Part shown: positions 34,688 to 43,168 of the stretch, one piece after another
Position numbering within the stretch: position 1 is the stretch's first letter
Layout: every line of letters starts with the position of its first letter
Source of the DNA: Paenibacillus ginsengarvi
GTDB taxonomy: Bacteria > Bacillota > Bacilli > Paenibacillales > NBRC-103111
Length of the DNA: 64,000 nt
Direction: 5' to 3'
NCBI RefSeq assembly: GCF_003626695.1
Contig: NZ_RBAH01000017.1
Coordinates: forward strand, 1 to 64,000
Position numbers and translations under genes: made by a program
The notes under the pieces: generated by a model
The model's input: the letters and a program-made list of their open reading frames with translations, nothing else
The model's database searches: none
What the model was told of the DNA's origin: nothing

Positions 34688-35287
34688 TTATCCGCTAACT
34701 TTGACCATCGACGGGCGAAGGACTTTATCTTTCAGCATGTAGCCCTTCTGCACTTCTTCCACGACGGTGCCTTCCTCGTGCTCCTCCGACTCCACCTGCA
34801 TAATCGCCTGATGGAATTCCGGATTGAACGGCTGCCCGACGGACTCGATCCGCTGAAGGCCTTCCGCCGCAAGTACTGCATCGAATTGGCGGAATATCAT
34901 ATCGACGCCTTTCAAAAGCGCCTCGTGGTCGCTGTTGTCCTTCGAAACGGCAATAGCCCGTTCGAAATTGTCCACGATCGGCAGAAGCTGCTCGATAAGC
35001 TTACCGGAAGCGTACTTGGCGAAATCTTCCTTCTCCTGACGCGACCGGCGGCGGAAATTATCGAAGTCCGCTTGCGTACGCAAATAGCGCTGGTAGTGTT
35101 CATCGGCCAGCTTCCGCTGCTCCTCCAGCTCGCGGCGCTCGGCCGACACTTCTGCGGCCGCCTCGGCTGCCGCTTCCCCCGCTACTTCCTCCACCGTTTC
35201 AGCAGCCGCCTCATCGGCCGTTTCGCCTGCCTGTTGCACGATGTCTTCCTGCTCTAGAGTAGCCTGGCGCTTCTCCTGTTCTGCCAC
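34688..35287 (-). CDS. grpE: Nucleotide exchange factor GrpE
   Basis: A 199-residue DnaK exchange factor. A long acidic, Ala/Glu-rich N-terminus (about 1-60) precedes the coiled-coil and dimer region (YQRYLRTQADFDNFRRRSRQEKEDFAKYA). The beta-wing domain has GLQRIESVGQPFNPEFHQAIMQVES, GTVVEEVQKGYMLKDKVLRPSMVKVS. The start has a GGAGGTG-type ribosome binding site. It lies 37 bases after the Group III chaperonin gene and 50 bases before dnaK. Confidence 0.95.
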   Translation of the reverse strand: MAEQEKRQATLEQEDIVQQAGETADEAAAETVEEVAGEAAAEAAAEVSAERRELEEQRKLADEHYQRYLRTQADFDNFRRRSRQEKEDFAKYASGKLIEQLLPIVDNFERAIAVSKDNSDHEALLKGVDMIFRQFDAVLAAEGLQRIESVGQPFNPEFHQAIMQVESEEHEEGTVVEEVQKGYMLKDKVLRPSMVKVSG

Positions 35288-35324
35288 CTTGCAGCACCTC
35301 CACCTATTGTCCTGCGATTTCTAT

Positions 35325-36851
35325 TTAATCGTCGGATTTCATCTTGATTACCGTATGAATGCGCAGCACCGCCGCCGCCACTTCGCCCGCCGCCCGCAGG
35401 GCGTGGACTTTCACCGGAGCCGGATCGATAATGCCGCGGGCGAGACAATCCGTCACCTGTCCGCTATCGCAATCGATGCCGTGCCTGTCCGACCGCTCGG
35501 CCAATTGGGCGGATTTGACCGCCTCGAGCTTCTCCAGCGGGTTAAAGCCGGCGTTTTGCGCCATTTGCGCAAGCGGCTTACGCAGTGCGTGGGCGACCGC
35601 TTCAACGCCGAATGCTTCCAGGCCCGCCACGGTCTCGCGGTAACGCTCCAGCTCATAAGCGATCGCTACCTCGACGGAGCCGCCGCCGGGCAAATAGCCG
35701 CCGCGGATGGCCGCCTGTGCAGCCGCTGCCGCATCCTGGGCGATGCGCGCCCGCTCGCCGACGACCTCGCGTGTGCTGGCTCCGACCAGTACCGTCGCAG
35801 TCGGCTTGCCGGCCCCGCCGGTCAGCCGGATGCGACGGATGCGGCCGTCGTATTGCAGCGACGCGCATCGTCCCGTATAGCCGGCAAGCTCCTGAGCCGG
35901 CTTGCCGAGCACGGACTTCCGCGCAGGCCGCGCTCCCGTATGCTCGCACAGCCGCTCCAGCTCCCGCTTCGGCACGCGCTGCAGCAGCATGATCCCGTTA
36001 TCCGCGCAAAATTGCTCGGCTTCCGGATCGGCGCTGCGATCGAGCGCGACAAGCCGCACATCAAGCTCCGGCAGCTTGCGCAAATGCTCCGCAAAACGTT
36101 CCTTCAACCGCATATACGCCTGAAAGCCCGCATCCGTCATGAGCGTTTCGTCCCCCAGCTTCTCCGGCTCCAGCGCGTCGTACAAGACCAGCACCGCCGA
36201 GTCCCGCACCTCCGCTTCGAACTGATGCGCCTGGTACGGCTTCTGTTCGAGCATAAGGCCGGGCCACACTTCGCTTGACGGCCGTTCGTGCGAAACGACG
36301 AGATCGGAGAAGCGGAAGCCTTCCTCCTTAAGCCGCGAGCCGCCGAGCAGCTTCGCCGCATCAACGACGAGCTCGGCGATGTCGCTGTGCTCGCGTCCGG
36401 CCACATAGGCGATCCGGTACAAGATCGGATCGTCCGGCCCCGACACGGCGCGGGAGCGCTCGAGCAGACGCCGCGTTGCAAAGCCCACTCCGTCCATCAG
36501 GCCCTGTACCACCTTGGCCACGGGCACGCCCTTCGTCACCTGGGCCACGCCTTCGGACACAAGCGCCCCGGCAAGCACCGTCGCCGTCGTTGTGCCATCG
36601 CCGATCTGCTCCTGCTGCGACCTCGCCACCTGAACGAGCATACGGGCGGCGGGATGCGTGACATCCATTTTTTGCAAAATGGTAGCCCCGTCATTCGTCA
36701 CCAGCACGTCGCCGCGAGAACCGACCAGCATCGTATCGAGCCCTTTCGGGCCGAGCGTCCCTTCGACGGCGGAGCATATCGCCCGAACGGCGGCGGCGTT
36801 GTTGAGCAAGGCGGCATGACGCTCCTCACCCTCATGATTCGCTGGATTCAT
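35325..36851 (-). CDS. Group III (archaeal-like, thermosome/CCT-type) chaperonin
   Basis: A 508-residue chaperonin subunit related to thermosome/CCT rather than GroEL. Motifs in order: GTLGPKGLD (about 31-39), VTNDGATIL (51-59), ATP-hydrolysis GDGTTT (84-89), an apical insertion PEKLGDETLMTDAGFQ...LRKL equivalent to the built-in lid protrusion, then the catalytic Asp (D373) before PGGGSVEVAIAYEL. It should form a GroES-independent folding ring using ATP. It is encoded between hrcA and grpE, which fits reports of archaeal-like chaperonins in the dnaK locus of some Firmicutes. At 508 residues it is slightly shorter than thermosome subunits. Confidence 0.9.
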   Translation of the reverse strand: MNPANHEGEERHAALLNNAAAVRAICSAVEGTLGPKGLDTMLVGSRGDVLVTNDGATILQKMDVTHPAARMLVQVARSQQEQIGDGTTTATVLAGALVSEGVAQVTKGVPVAKVVQGLMDGVGFATRRLLERSRAVSGPDDPILYRIAYVAGREHSDIAELVVDAAKLLGGSRLKEEGFRFSDLVVSHERPSSEVWPGLMLEQKPYQAHQFEAEVRDSAVLVLYDALEPEKLGDETLMTDAGFQAYMRLKERFAEHLRKLPELDVRLVALDRSADPEAEQFCADNGIMLLQRVPKRELERLCEHTGARPARKSVLGKPAQELAGYTGRCASLQYDGRIRRIRLTGGAGKPTATVLVGASTREVVGERARIAQDAAAAAQAAIRGGYLPGGGSVEVAIAYELERYRETVAGLEAFGVEAVAHALRKPLAQMAQNAGFNPLEKLEAVKSAQLAERSDRHGIDCDSGQVTDCLARGIIDPAPVKVHALRAAGEVAAAVLRIHTVIKMKSDD

Positions 36852-36890
36852 AACCGATTGATTCCTCTTCCGGTCCGCATTCTGAAGCCG

Positions 36891-37916
36891 TTACTTGTAC
36901 CAGCGTGCAAGCACTACGGCCATATCCTTCGATAAATGATCGAGCAGGGAGATCACCTTGCCGTATTCCATCCGCGTGGGACCGAGAATACCGATCGTTC
37001 CGAGCAGTTGTCCGTCTATCGAATAGGATGCCGTAATCAGACTGCAGTTATTAATAGCTTCGACGCTGTTTTCCGTGCCGATCTTGACCTGAATGCCTTG
37101 GGGCGCCTGGGAGAACAGCTTCACGAGCGTCTGCGCCTCGTCGAACAGATCAAGAATGCCTTTGACTTTGTCGACGTCCTTGAATTCGGGCTGTGTCAGC
37201 ATATTGGTCGAGCCGCTGACGAAAATGCGGTCCTCCTCGTCGCTGACGAGCGTCCCTTCCATCATTCGGATCAGTTCCTCGTACTTGCTCACATAATTGC
37301 CAAGCTCCGAGCTGACTTCGTTATGCAGACGGGACTTGAAATGGATGAGCGGCACCCCGGACAGCCGGGCGTTCATCAGATTGACGAATCGTTCCATCTC
37401 GTGCGGAGACATCCCGTCCGGGATCGAGATGACTTTATTCTCGACATGCCCCGTATTCGTCACGATGATGGCGACCGCCGACGTATCGTTCAGCGGTACG
37501 ATCTGAAGATGCTTCAGCGTCGTAGTAAGCAGTTCCGGGCCCAGCACAATCGACGTATAATTCGTCAGGCCGGACAGCACCGTCGCCACATGCTGAATGA
37601 CATGCTCCATCTCCTGCAGCTTCTCGACGAAAAACAGCTTCAGAACATCCAATTCCTTAACGGACAAACTTCCGAGCTTCACCAGATGGTCCACATAATA
37701 ACGGTAGCCTTTATGGGACGGAATCCGGCCAGCCGACGTATGCGGCTGCTCCAAAAATCCGAGCTCCTCCAAATCCGACATTTCGTTGCGGATGGTGGCC
37801 GGACTGAATCCGACTTCGCTGCGCTTGGAAATCGTCCGCGACCCGACAGGTTCGGCTGAACGAATGTAGTCGTCGACAATGGTGCTCAAAATCAATTTCT
37901 GACGTTCAGTTAACAT
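36891..37916 (-). CDS. hrcA: Heat-inducible transcription repressor HrcA
   Basis: A 341-residue CIRCE-binding repressor. The N-terminal winged helix reads MLTERQKLILSTIVDDYIRSAEPVGSRTI...GFSPATIRNEMSDLEELGFLEQPHTSAGRIPS, a family hallmark. The GAF-like dimer domain follows (VALIIVTNTGHVENK type segment at about 155), then the conserved IGTENSVEAINNCSLITASY and IGILGPTRMEYGKVI near the end. AGGAGG lies 8 bases before the ATG at 37914-37916. It lies directly behind a CIRCE operator and should repress its own operon, with folding controlled by chaperonin. Confidence 0.97.
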   Translation of the reverse strand: MLTERQKLILSTIVDDYIRSAEPVGSRTISKRSEVGFSPATIRNEMSDLEELGFLEQPHTSAGRIPSHKGYRYYVDHLVKLGSLSVKELDVLKLFFVEKLQEMEHVIQHVATVLSGLTNYTSIVLGPELLTTTLKHLQIVPLNDTSAVAIIVTNTGHVENKVISIPDGMSPHEMERFVNLMNARLSGVPLIHFKSRLHNEVSSELGNYVSKYEELIRMMEGTLVSDEEDRIFVSGSTNMLTQPEFKDVDKVKGILDLFDEAQTLVKLFSQAPQGIQVKIGTENSVEAINNCSLITASYSIDGQLLGTIGILGPTRMEYGKVISLLDHLSKDMAVVLARWYK

Positions 37917-37955
37917 GTGCGGACCTCCTTCAGATTTCAAGCTTGCAGTTCGTCG

Positions 37956-37982
37956 TTAGCACTCAATCGAAAGGAGTGCTAA
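37956..37982. promoter_or_regulatory. CIRCE operator
   Basis: A perfect TTAGCACTC-N9-GAGTGCTAA inverted repeat, the binding site of HrcA. It lies 40 bases upstream of the hrcA start and just downstream of the predicted promoter, so repressor binding would block the whole chaperone block. Confidence 0.98.
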
Positions 37983-37996
37983 AAAACCTTACTACA

Positions 37997-38026
37997 AAAA
38001 TACCAAAAAGAAAAGCACCTTGTCAA
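37997..38026 (-). promoter_or_regulatory. Sigma-A promoter of the hrcA operon
   Basis: On the minus strand TTGACA (38021-38026) and TATTTT (37997-38002) are 18 bases apart. Transcription would begin near 37990 at the edge of CIRCE. The -35 lies inside the terminator stem of the preceding gene. Confidence 0.7.
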
Positions 38027-38042
38027 GTCAGTCAAGGCGCTT
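38013..38042 (-). terminator. Terminator of the GNAT gene, overlapping its stop codon
   Basis: AAGCACCTTG (38013-38022) pairs with CAAGGCGCTT (38033-38042) with one wobble. On the minus strand the tail is TTCTTTTT. The stem includes the last codons and stop of the acetyltransferase. Confidence 0.75.
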
Positions 38043-38489
38043 CAGAACCGCTATTTCGTCACAATTGTGCTGCTTTTTGCAGTGGACGCAATCCGTCCAA
38101 ACTTTCTCCGGAAATATTTCTTTCGGCACGACCGAAAACCCGATCTTTTCGAAAAAGGCAACCTCGTACGTGAGCGCCATAATTTTCGGAATGCCCTGTC
38201 TTTTCGCTTCCTCGGTCAGGAACTCAACCAGCTTGCGGCCGATGCCCTGGCCCTTGTATCCGTCCGTTACGCCGAGCGACCGGATCTCGACGAGGTCTTT
38301 GCCCAATTGGAATAGCGAGCCGCAGCCGACGAACCGCCCTTCGTATTCGGCGATCACGAACGAATCGATATGACGGCTGAGCGCTTCCTTCGAGCGCGGC
38401 AGCATGATGCCCTTCTCCGCATAAGACGCAATAATATCGTACAGCGAGTCGACGTCGTCAAGCGCTGCTTTTCTGCATGTTACAGTCAT
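38028..38489 (-). CDS. GNAT N-acetyltransferase, ArgA-like
   Basis: A 153-residue GCN5-type acetyltransferase. The acetyl-CoA loop is GYKGQGIGRKLVEFL (about 76-90), and VEIRSLGV precedes it as strand 4. The C-terminus WTDCVHCKKQHNCDEIAVLKRL matches the tail of short amino-acid N-acetyltransferases related to ArgA's GNAT domain, which acetylate glutamate for arginine synthesis. Substrate identity is not proven. The ATG at 38487-38489 has AGGTGGG upstream. Confidence 0.85.
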   Translation of the reverse strand: MTVTCRKAALDDVDSLYDIIASYAEKGIMLPRSKEALSRHIDSFVIAEYEGRFVGCGSLFQLGKDLVEIRSLGVTDGYKGQGIGRKLVEFLTEEAKRQGIPKIMALTYEVAFFEKIGFSVVPKEIFPEKVWTDCVHCKKQHNCDEIAVLKRLD

Positions 38490-38596
38490 TTCGCATTCCC
38501 ACCTGCCAGCATTCAATAATATGAATAAATATACAACAGCCGGCCGGATCGTTCAATATATTTTTTGAAAAGTTTTTGCAGCGATTCACCCGCAGT

Positions 38597-39793
38597 TTAC
38601 TCCAGAAATTCGCCGAACACATCGTTGCCGAACAGCAAGCCCTGCTCCGTGAGTCGAAACCCGTCATTCTCCGCTTGAAGCAGTCCGCGGCTCAGCAGTT
38701 TCTCGAGCTGACGCCCGAACGGCTGCTCCATACCGATACCGAACTGACGGCGAAAATCGGCGTTACTTACGCCATCCAGCAGACGCAGACCGACCATCAT
38801 GAAGTCTTCCATCGCTTCCTGGCGGCTCACGTCATGCGTTTCCTTGATCGGCAGCCCTTTGCCGCACGCATCGATATACGCCTGAACGCCCTTGATGTTA
38901 AAATGCCTCTTGCCGCTCGCATATCCGTGCGCCCCGGCTCCAAGGCCGTAATAGGCCAAATTGCGCCAGTAGGCCTTGTTGTGCCGGCTCTCCATGCTAG
39001 GCTTCGCAAAGTTGCTGATCTCGTACTGGCGGTAGCCGGCTTCCTTCATCCGCCGCATCACCGTCACATACATATTCAACTCGTCGTCCTCGCTCGGAAG
39101 CGGCAGCTTGTTTTTATGATACAGCGTATGGAACAACGTGTTCTCTTCGATTTTCAGGCTGTATGCGGAGTAATGCTGCAATTCGAGCTTCAGCGCCTCG
39201 TCCAGCGTCGCATTCATCGCCTCTACGGTCTGATTCGGCAGTCCCAGCATCAGATCGATCGACAAATTGTCAAAGCCGGCGGCTCTCGCATTCTCGATGC
39301 TTCTGTACACGTCGTCCGTACTGTGGATGCGTCCGATCGTCTCCAGCAGCTTGTTGTCGAACGACTGCACGCCGAAGCTGATCCGGTTCACGCCGCCTTC
39401 CTTCATCGCCGCCAGCTTCTCCGGATCGGTCGTCCCCGGGTTCGCTTCCATCGTAATTTCGCAATCCGGCAGCCGATCGCCGAAATAGCGGTTTACCGTG
39501 CCCAGAAAGTAGCTCATTTGCTCCGGCGTAAGCACCGTAGGGGTTCCGCCCCCGACGAAGATCGATTCGATTCCCTCCGCCGGAAACCGCTCCACCGTAA
39601 GCTCCATCTCCCGCTCCAGCGCCCGCAAATAGTCCATGACCGGCTGGCCTTGCACGACGTACGAATTGAAGTCGCAGTAGTGGCACTTGTTCGTGCAGAA
39701 CGGAATATGGATATATACCGCTCTGGGCGGGGCTTGGTTGTAGTCTGGGCGGTTAGCCTTATGCGCCGCTTCGCCTGCCTGCATCTGCGTCAT
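38597..39793 (-). CDS. hemW: Heme chaperone HemW (radical SAM, HemN-like)
   Basis: A 398-residue radical SAM protein with the 4Fe-4S motif CTNKCHYC (CxxxCxxC) in YIHIPFCTNKCHYCDFNSYV near residue 30, GGGTPT for SAM binding (about 86) and the C-terminal HemN domain (RLLDGVSNADFRRQFG). HemW proteins deliver heme to respiratory enzymes rather than acting as coproporphyrinogen dehydrogenase, as older annotations say. It is 34 bases after lepA, the conserved Bacillus order, and likely cotranscribed with it. Confidence 0.92.
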   Translation of the reverse strand: MTQMQAGEAAHKANRPDYNQAPPRAVYIHIPFCTNKCHYCDFNSYVVQGQPVMDYLRALEREMELTVERFPAEGIESIFVGGGTPTVLTPEQMSYFLGTVNRYFGDRLPDCEITMEANPGTTDPEKLAAMKEGGVNRISFGVQSFDNKLLETIGRIHSTDDVYRSIENARAAGFDNLSIDLMLGLPNQTVEAMNATLDEALKLELQHYSAYSLKIEENTLFHTLYHKNKLPLPSEDDELNMYVTVMRRMKEAGYRQYEISNFAKPSMESRHNKAYWRNLAYYGLGAGAHGYASGKRHFNIKGVQAYIDACGKGLPIKETHDVSRQEAMEDFMMVGLRLLDGVSNADFRRQFGIGMEQPFGRQLEKLLSRGLLQAENDGFRLTEQGLLFGNDVFGEFLE

Positions 39794-39827
39794 AATTTTT
39801 TATTTCCTTTCTATTAAACAAGAGACG

Positions 39828-41642
39828 TTATTCGTCGATTTTGAGCACGGCCATAAACGCTTCCTGCGGCACCTCGACGTTCCCTACCTGCTTCATCCGC
39901 TTTTTGCCTTCCTTCTGCTTCTCAAGCAGCTTCCGTTTCCGCGAAATGTCGCCGCCATAACATTTGGCCAGTACGTTTTTACGCATCGCCTTGATCGTTT
40001 CGCGGGCGACCACCTTTTGCCCGACAGCGGCCTGGATCGGCACTTCGAACATTTGCCGCGGAATAATATCCTTCAGCTTCTCGCAGATAATCCGTCCGCG
40101 GTTGTAGGCGCGGTCCCGGTGAACGATAAACGACAGGGCGTCGACCTGCTCGCTGTTCAGCAGAATGTCCATCTTCACCAGATTGGAGCGGCGGTAGCCG
40201 GACACCTCGTAGTCGAACGAAGCGTAACCTTTCGTGCTCGATTTCAATTGATCGAAGAAGTCGTACACGATCTCCGACAGCGGAACATCGTAAATGAGCG
40301 TAACACGCGTCGTGTCGAGATATTCCATATTGATGAACTCGCCGCGTTTGCCCTGGCACAGCTCCATGATCGCACCGACGTAATCTTTCGGCACTATAAT
40401 GGAAGCTTTCACGTAAGGCTCCTCGACATAGTCGATGCGTCCCGTTTCCGGATAGTTCGACGGATTATCGATCAAGAGCACTTCGCCGCTCGTCAAGGTA
40501 ACGCGGAAAATAACGCTCGGCGCCGTCGTAATGAGCGGAATATTGAATTCCCGCTCGATCCGCTCCTGGATGACGTCCATATGGAGCAAGCCGAGGAAGC
40601 CGCAGCGGAAGCCGAAGCCAAGCGCCGAAGACGTCTCTGGCTCGTACTTCAAGGAAGCGTCGTTCAGCTCGAGTTTCTCGAGCGCTTCGCGCAAGTCGTT
40701 ATAATCGGCCGTATCGATCGGATACAAGCCGCAGTATACCATCGGATTGATTTTCCGGTAGCCGGGCAGCGGCTCGATAGCCGGATTGCGCGAATCGGTG
40801 ATCGTATCGCCGACGCGAGTGTCCTTCACGTTTTTGATGCCCGCTACGACAAAGCCGACATCGCCGACCTGAAGCTCATCCACAATCGTCATGCGCGGCT
40901 TGAAGGCGCCGACCTCGATCACTTCGAATTCGGCTCCGGTCGCCATAAACCGGATCGGGGTGCCTTTCTTGATCGCGCCGTCGATGACCCGTACGTACAC
41001 GATTACGCCTTTGTACGCGTCGTAGTGGGAATCGAAAATGAGCGCCTTGAGCGAATTCGACGGATTCCCGTTCGGAGCCGGCACTTTCCGTACGACCTGC
41101 TCCAAAATATCCTTGATGCCGATACCCGCTTTGGCCGAGGCAAGCACCGCCTCGCTGGCGTCGAGACCGATCACATCCTCGATCTCCTGCTTCACCCGCT
41201 CCGGCTCCGCGCTGGGCAGGTCGATCTTGTTAATGACCGGTAAAATTTCCAGATTGTTGTCCAGCGCCAGATAAACGTTGGCGAGCGTCTGCGCTTCAAT
41301 GCCCTGAGCGGCATCGACGACGAGCAGCGCCCCTTCGCAGGCGGCAAGACTGCGGGAAACTTCGTACGTGAAGTCGACGTGTCCCGGCGTGTCGATCAGG
41401 TTCAAAATGTACTCCTTGCCGTCGTCGGCTTTATAAGCGAGACGAACGGCCTGCAGCTTGATCGTGATGCCGCGCTCGCGCTCCAGATCCATCTGGTCGA
41501 GCACCTGCTCCTGCATCTCACGCGAGGACAAGGCGCCTGTATATTCCAAGATCCTGTCGGCAAGCGTAGATTTGCCGTGATCGATATGGGCAATGATGCT
41601 GAAATTGCGAATCATGCTTTGTCTGTCCGTACTTTGCGACAT
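39828..41642 (-). CDS. lepA: Elongation factor 4 (LepA)
   Basis: A 604-residue translational GTPase that can back-translocate ribosomes. GTP motifs are IAHIDHGKSTLADRI (G1), RERGITIKLQ (G2), DTPGHVDF (G3) and NKIDLPSA (G4). The LepA-specific C-terminal domain has KCYGGDISRKRKLLEKQKEGKKRMKQVG. AGGGTC-type ribosome binding site preceded by GGGAGG. It starts the lepA-hemW transcript from the promoter at 41676-41705. Confidence 0.98.
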   Translation of the reverse strand: MSQSTDRQSMIRNFSIIAHIDHGKSTLADRILEYTGALSSREMQEQVLDQMDLERERGITIKLQAVRLAYKADDGKEYILNLIDTPGHVDFTYEVSRSLAACEGALLVVDAAQGIEAQTLANVYLALDNNLEILPVINKIDLPSAEPERVKQEIEDVIGLDASEAVLASAKAGIGIKDILEQVVRKVPAPNGNPSNSLKALIFDSHYDAYKGVIVYVRVIDGAIKKGTPIRFMATGAEFEVIEVGAFKPRMTIVDELQVGDVGFVVAGIKNVKDTRVGDTITDSRNPAIEPLPGYRKINPMVYCGLYPIDTADYNDLREALEKLELNDASLKYEPETSSALGFGFRCGFLGLLHMDVIQERIEREFNIPLITTAPSVIFRVTLTSGEVLLIDNPSNYPETGRIDYVEEPYVKASIIVPKDYVGAIMELCQGKRGEFINMEYLDTTRVTLIYDVPLSEIVYDFFDQLKSSTKGYASFDYEVSGYRRSNLVKMDILLNSEQVDALSFIVHRDRAYNRGRIICEKLKDIIPRQMFEVPIQAAVGQKVVARETIKAMRKNVLAKCYGGDISRKRKLLEKQKEGKKRMKQVGNVEVPQEAFMAVLKIDE

Positions 41643-41675
41643 GTTGACCCTCCCGGTTTTCGCGCATTACACTCC

Positions 41676-41705
41676 ATTATAACAAAATTGCAAGCGTTGC
41701 ATCAA
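41676..41705 (-). promoter_or_regulatory. Sigma-A promoter of lepA-hemW
   Basis: On the minus strand TTGATG (41700-41705) and a perfect TATAAT (41676-41681) with an 18-base spacer, 33 bases upstream of the lepA start codon. Confidence 0.7.
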
Positions 41706-41745
41706 ATGGCACTTGATTTGCAGTAGGACTATTGCAAATGAGAAC

Positions 41746-41770
41746 GAAAAACCCCCGGCAGCACCGGGGG
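41746..41770 (-). terminator. Terminator of the glycosaminoglycan operon
   Basis: A 7-bp all-GC stem CCCCCGG / CCGGGGG with a 5-base loop. On the minus strand it is followed by TTTTTCG. It lies 63 bases past the last gene and insulates the operon from lepA. Confidence 0.85.
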
Positions 41771-41833
41771 CTCGCTTACAACTTATCCTTACATTTTCAT
41801 CCTCTTGCTTATTGTCGGCAGCCGCCGCATCGC

Positions 41834-43168
41834 CTATTTCGCTTTCAGCTCGGCCATCTTTTTCTCCGCCTTGTTCTGGGCTTCGCGCAGCGTCGTATTG
41901 ACGTCTTTACCGGTTTGGGCCATATCCTTGGCCGCTTCGCCGAGTATTTTTTTCAGCTCGACGTCGTAATCGGTCAGCACGGTGCCCGGCGCCTGCTTCA
42001 GCTTAAACACCGCCTGCACGTTTTTCCCCTGGAAGCTTTTCAGCTCCGAAGCGAACTGTTTTTTGATCGCTTCGTCGTTCAGCACCGTAAGCCTTCCTTT
42101 TTTATTCAGATCGGTCTGCACCTCGTCGGAAACAAGCGTATCGATGACGCGGAACGCGGCTTCCTTGTTCGGGCTTTTCGGGAACATCATGAACACCGGC
42201 ATATTCGCGGGTCTGCCGAGCTCGGGCCGGTCGGCGAACACGGGCTGCGTGACAAGATCCCAATTGACCTGGTTTCCCTGCTGAGCCGCCTCCTCGAGCA
42301 GGCCGACGACGCCGTTGCCCCAAGTCGGCATCATCGCTACGGTTTTGTCTTTCATGAACGCATTGCGGCCGTAATCGTATTTGCCTTTGTCGCCTATAAA
42401 GCCGGGCACCTCGTAAAATTGCTTAAGCAGCGTAAACAGCTTCTGATAGCCATCCGAATTCAGCACCGGCTTCTCCTGCTTTTCATCGACATAAGGCAGC
42501 GAATACTGCTCCTTCATCTGGTCGACCGGTCCCGGGTCGATGCCGATATAGGAGACGTCGCGCTCCTTGCGCGTCAGCTTTTTGCCCAGGTCGAGCATTT
42601 CGTTCCAGGTCATCTTGTCCTTCGGATACGTTACCCCGAACTGATTAAAAATGTCTTTGTTGTAGATCGTCATTCCATAGTTCATCGAAAACGGGATGCC
42701 GAACAGCTGATCCTTCGTGCCGAATTGCTTGATCGCCTCCATCGCGCCGGCGTCGAAACGGTTCACGTTCAACTTATTCTTTTTGGCCAATTCGCTCATA
42801 TCCATATTCATGCCGAGCTGGTTGAACATGCCGATATAAATGTTGCTGACGAGCAGCAGGTCCGGATACGTACCGGACGCCATCAGCTTCTCCGGCGTAT
42901 TCTCATCGCCGTTACGGTTAATGAGCTGTAACGAAATGTTCGGGTATTTCCGCTGAACCGGCTCCACGATATATTGCTGGAACTCGGCATCGGTCAGACT
43001 GGAGCTGTACGTATACAAAATGAGCTTGACGGGCTCTTGGGCGGCTTCCTTCGATTTCGCGGCTTCTTTCGTTTGGGCGGCATCGCCCGCCTTTCCCGAG
43101 CCTGAACAGCCTGCAAGCAGGATAGTGGCGGATACGGACAACAGCGCAAGCTTCCAGCTTCTTCTCAT
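41834..43168 (-). CDS. Sugar ABC transporter substrate-binding lipoprotein
   Basis: A 444-residue family-1 extracellular solute-binding protein. The signal peptide ends in the lipobox LLAGC (Cys near residue 21), followed by an Ala/Lys-rich linker and two lobes with the typical PDLLLVSNIYIGMFNQ, GIPFSMNYGMTIYNKDIFNQFG and AMMPTWGNGVVG segments. It should present an oligosaccharide to an importer. The start overlaps the PL8 stop codon (ATGA), with GGAGGG 8 bases upstream, so translation is coupled. No permease or ATPase gene accompanies it. Confidence 0.9.
   Translation of the reverse strand: MRRSWKLALLSVSATILLAGCSGSGKAGDAAQTKEAAKSKEAAQEPVKLILYTYSSSLTDAEFQQYIVEPVQRKYPNISLQLINRNGDENTPEKLMASGTYPDLLLVSNIYIGMFNQLGMNMDMSELAKKNKLNVNRFDAGAMEAIKQFGTKDQLFGIPFSMNYGMTIYNKDIFNQFGVTYPKDKMTWNEMLDLGKKLTRKERDVSYIGIDPGPVDQMKEQYSLPYVDEKQEKPVLNSDGYQKLFTLLKQFYEVPGFIGDKGKYDYGRNAFMKDKTVAMMPTWGNGVVGLLEEAAQQGNQVNWDLVTQPVFADRPELGRPANMPVFMMFPKSPNKEAAFRVIDTLVSDEVQTDLNKKGRLTVLNDEAIKKQFASELKSFQGKNVQAVFKLKQAPGTVLTDYDVELKKILGEAAKDMAQTGKDVNTTLREAQNKAEKKMAELKAK

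Noticed and set aside
32688..34742. 684-codon plus-strand open frame opposite dnaK
   Set aside because: Antisense open frames opposite dnaK are a well-known artefact in GC-rich genomes. The DnaK reading is unambiguous and this one has no domain.
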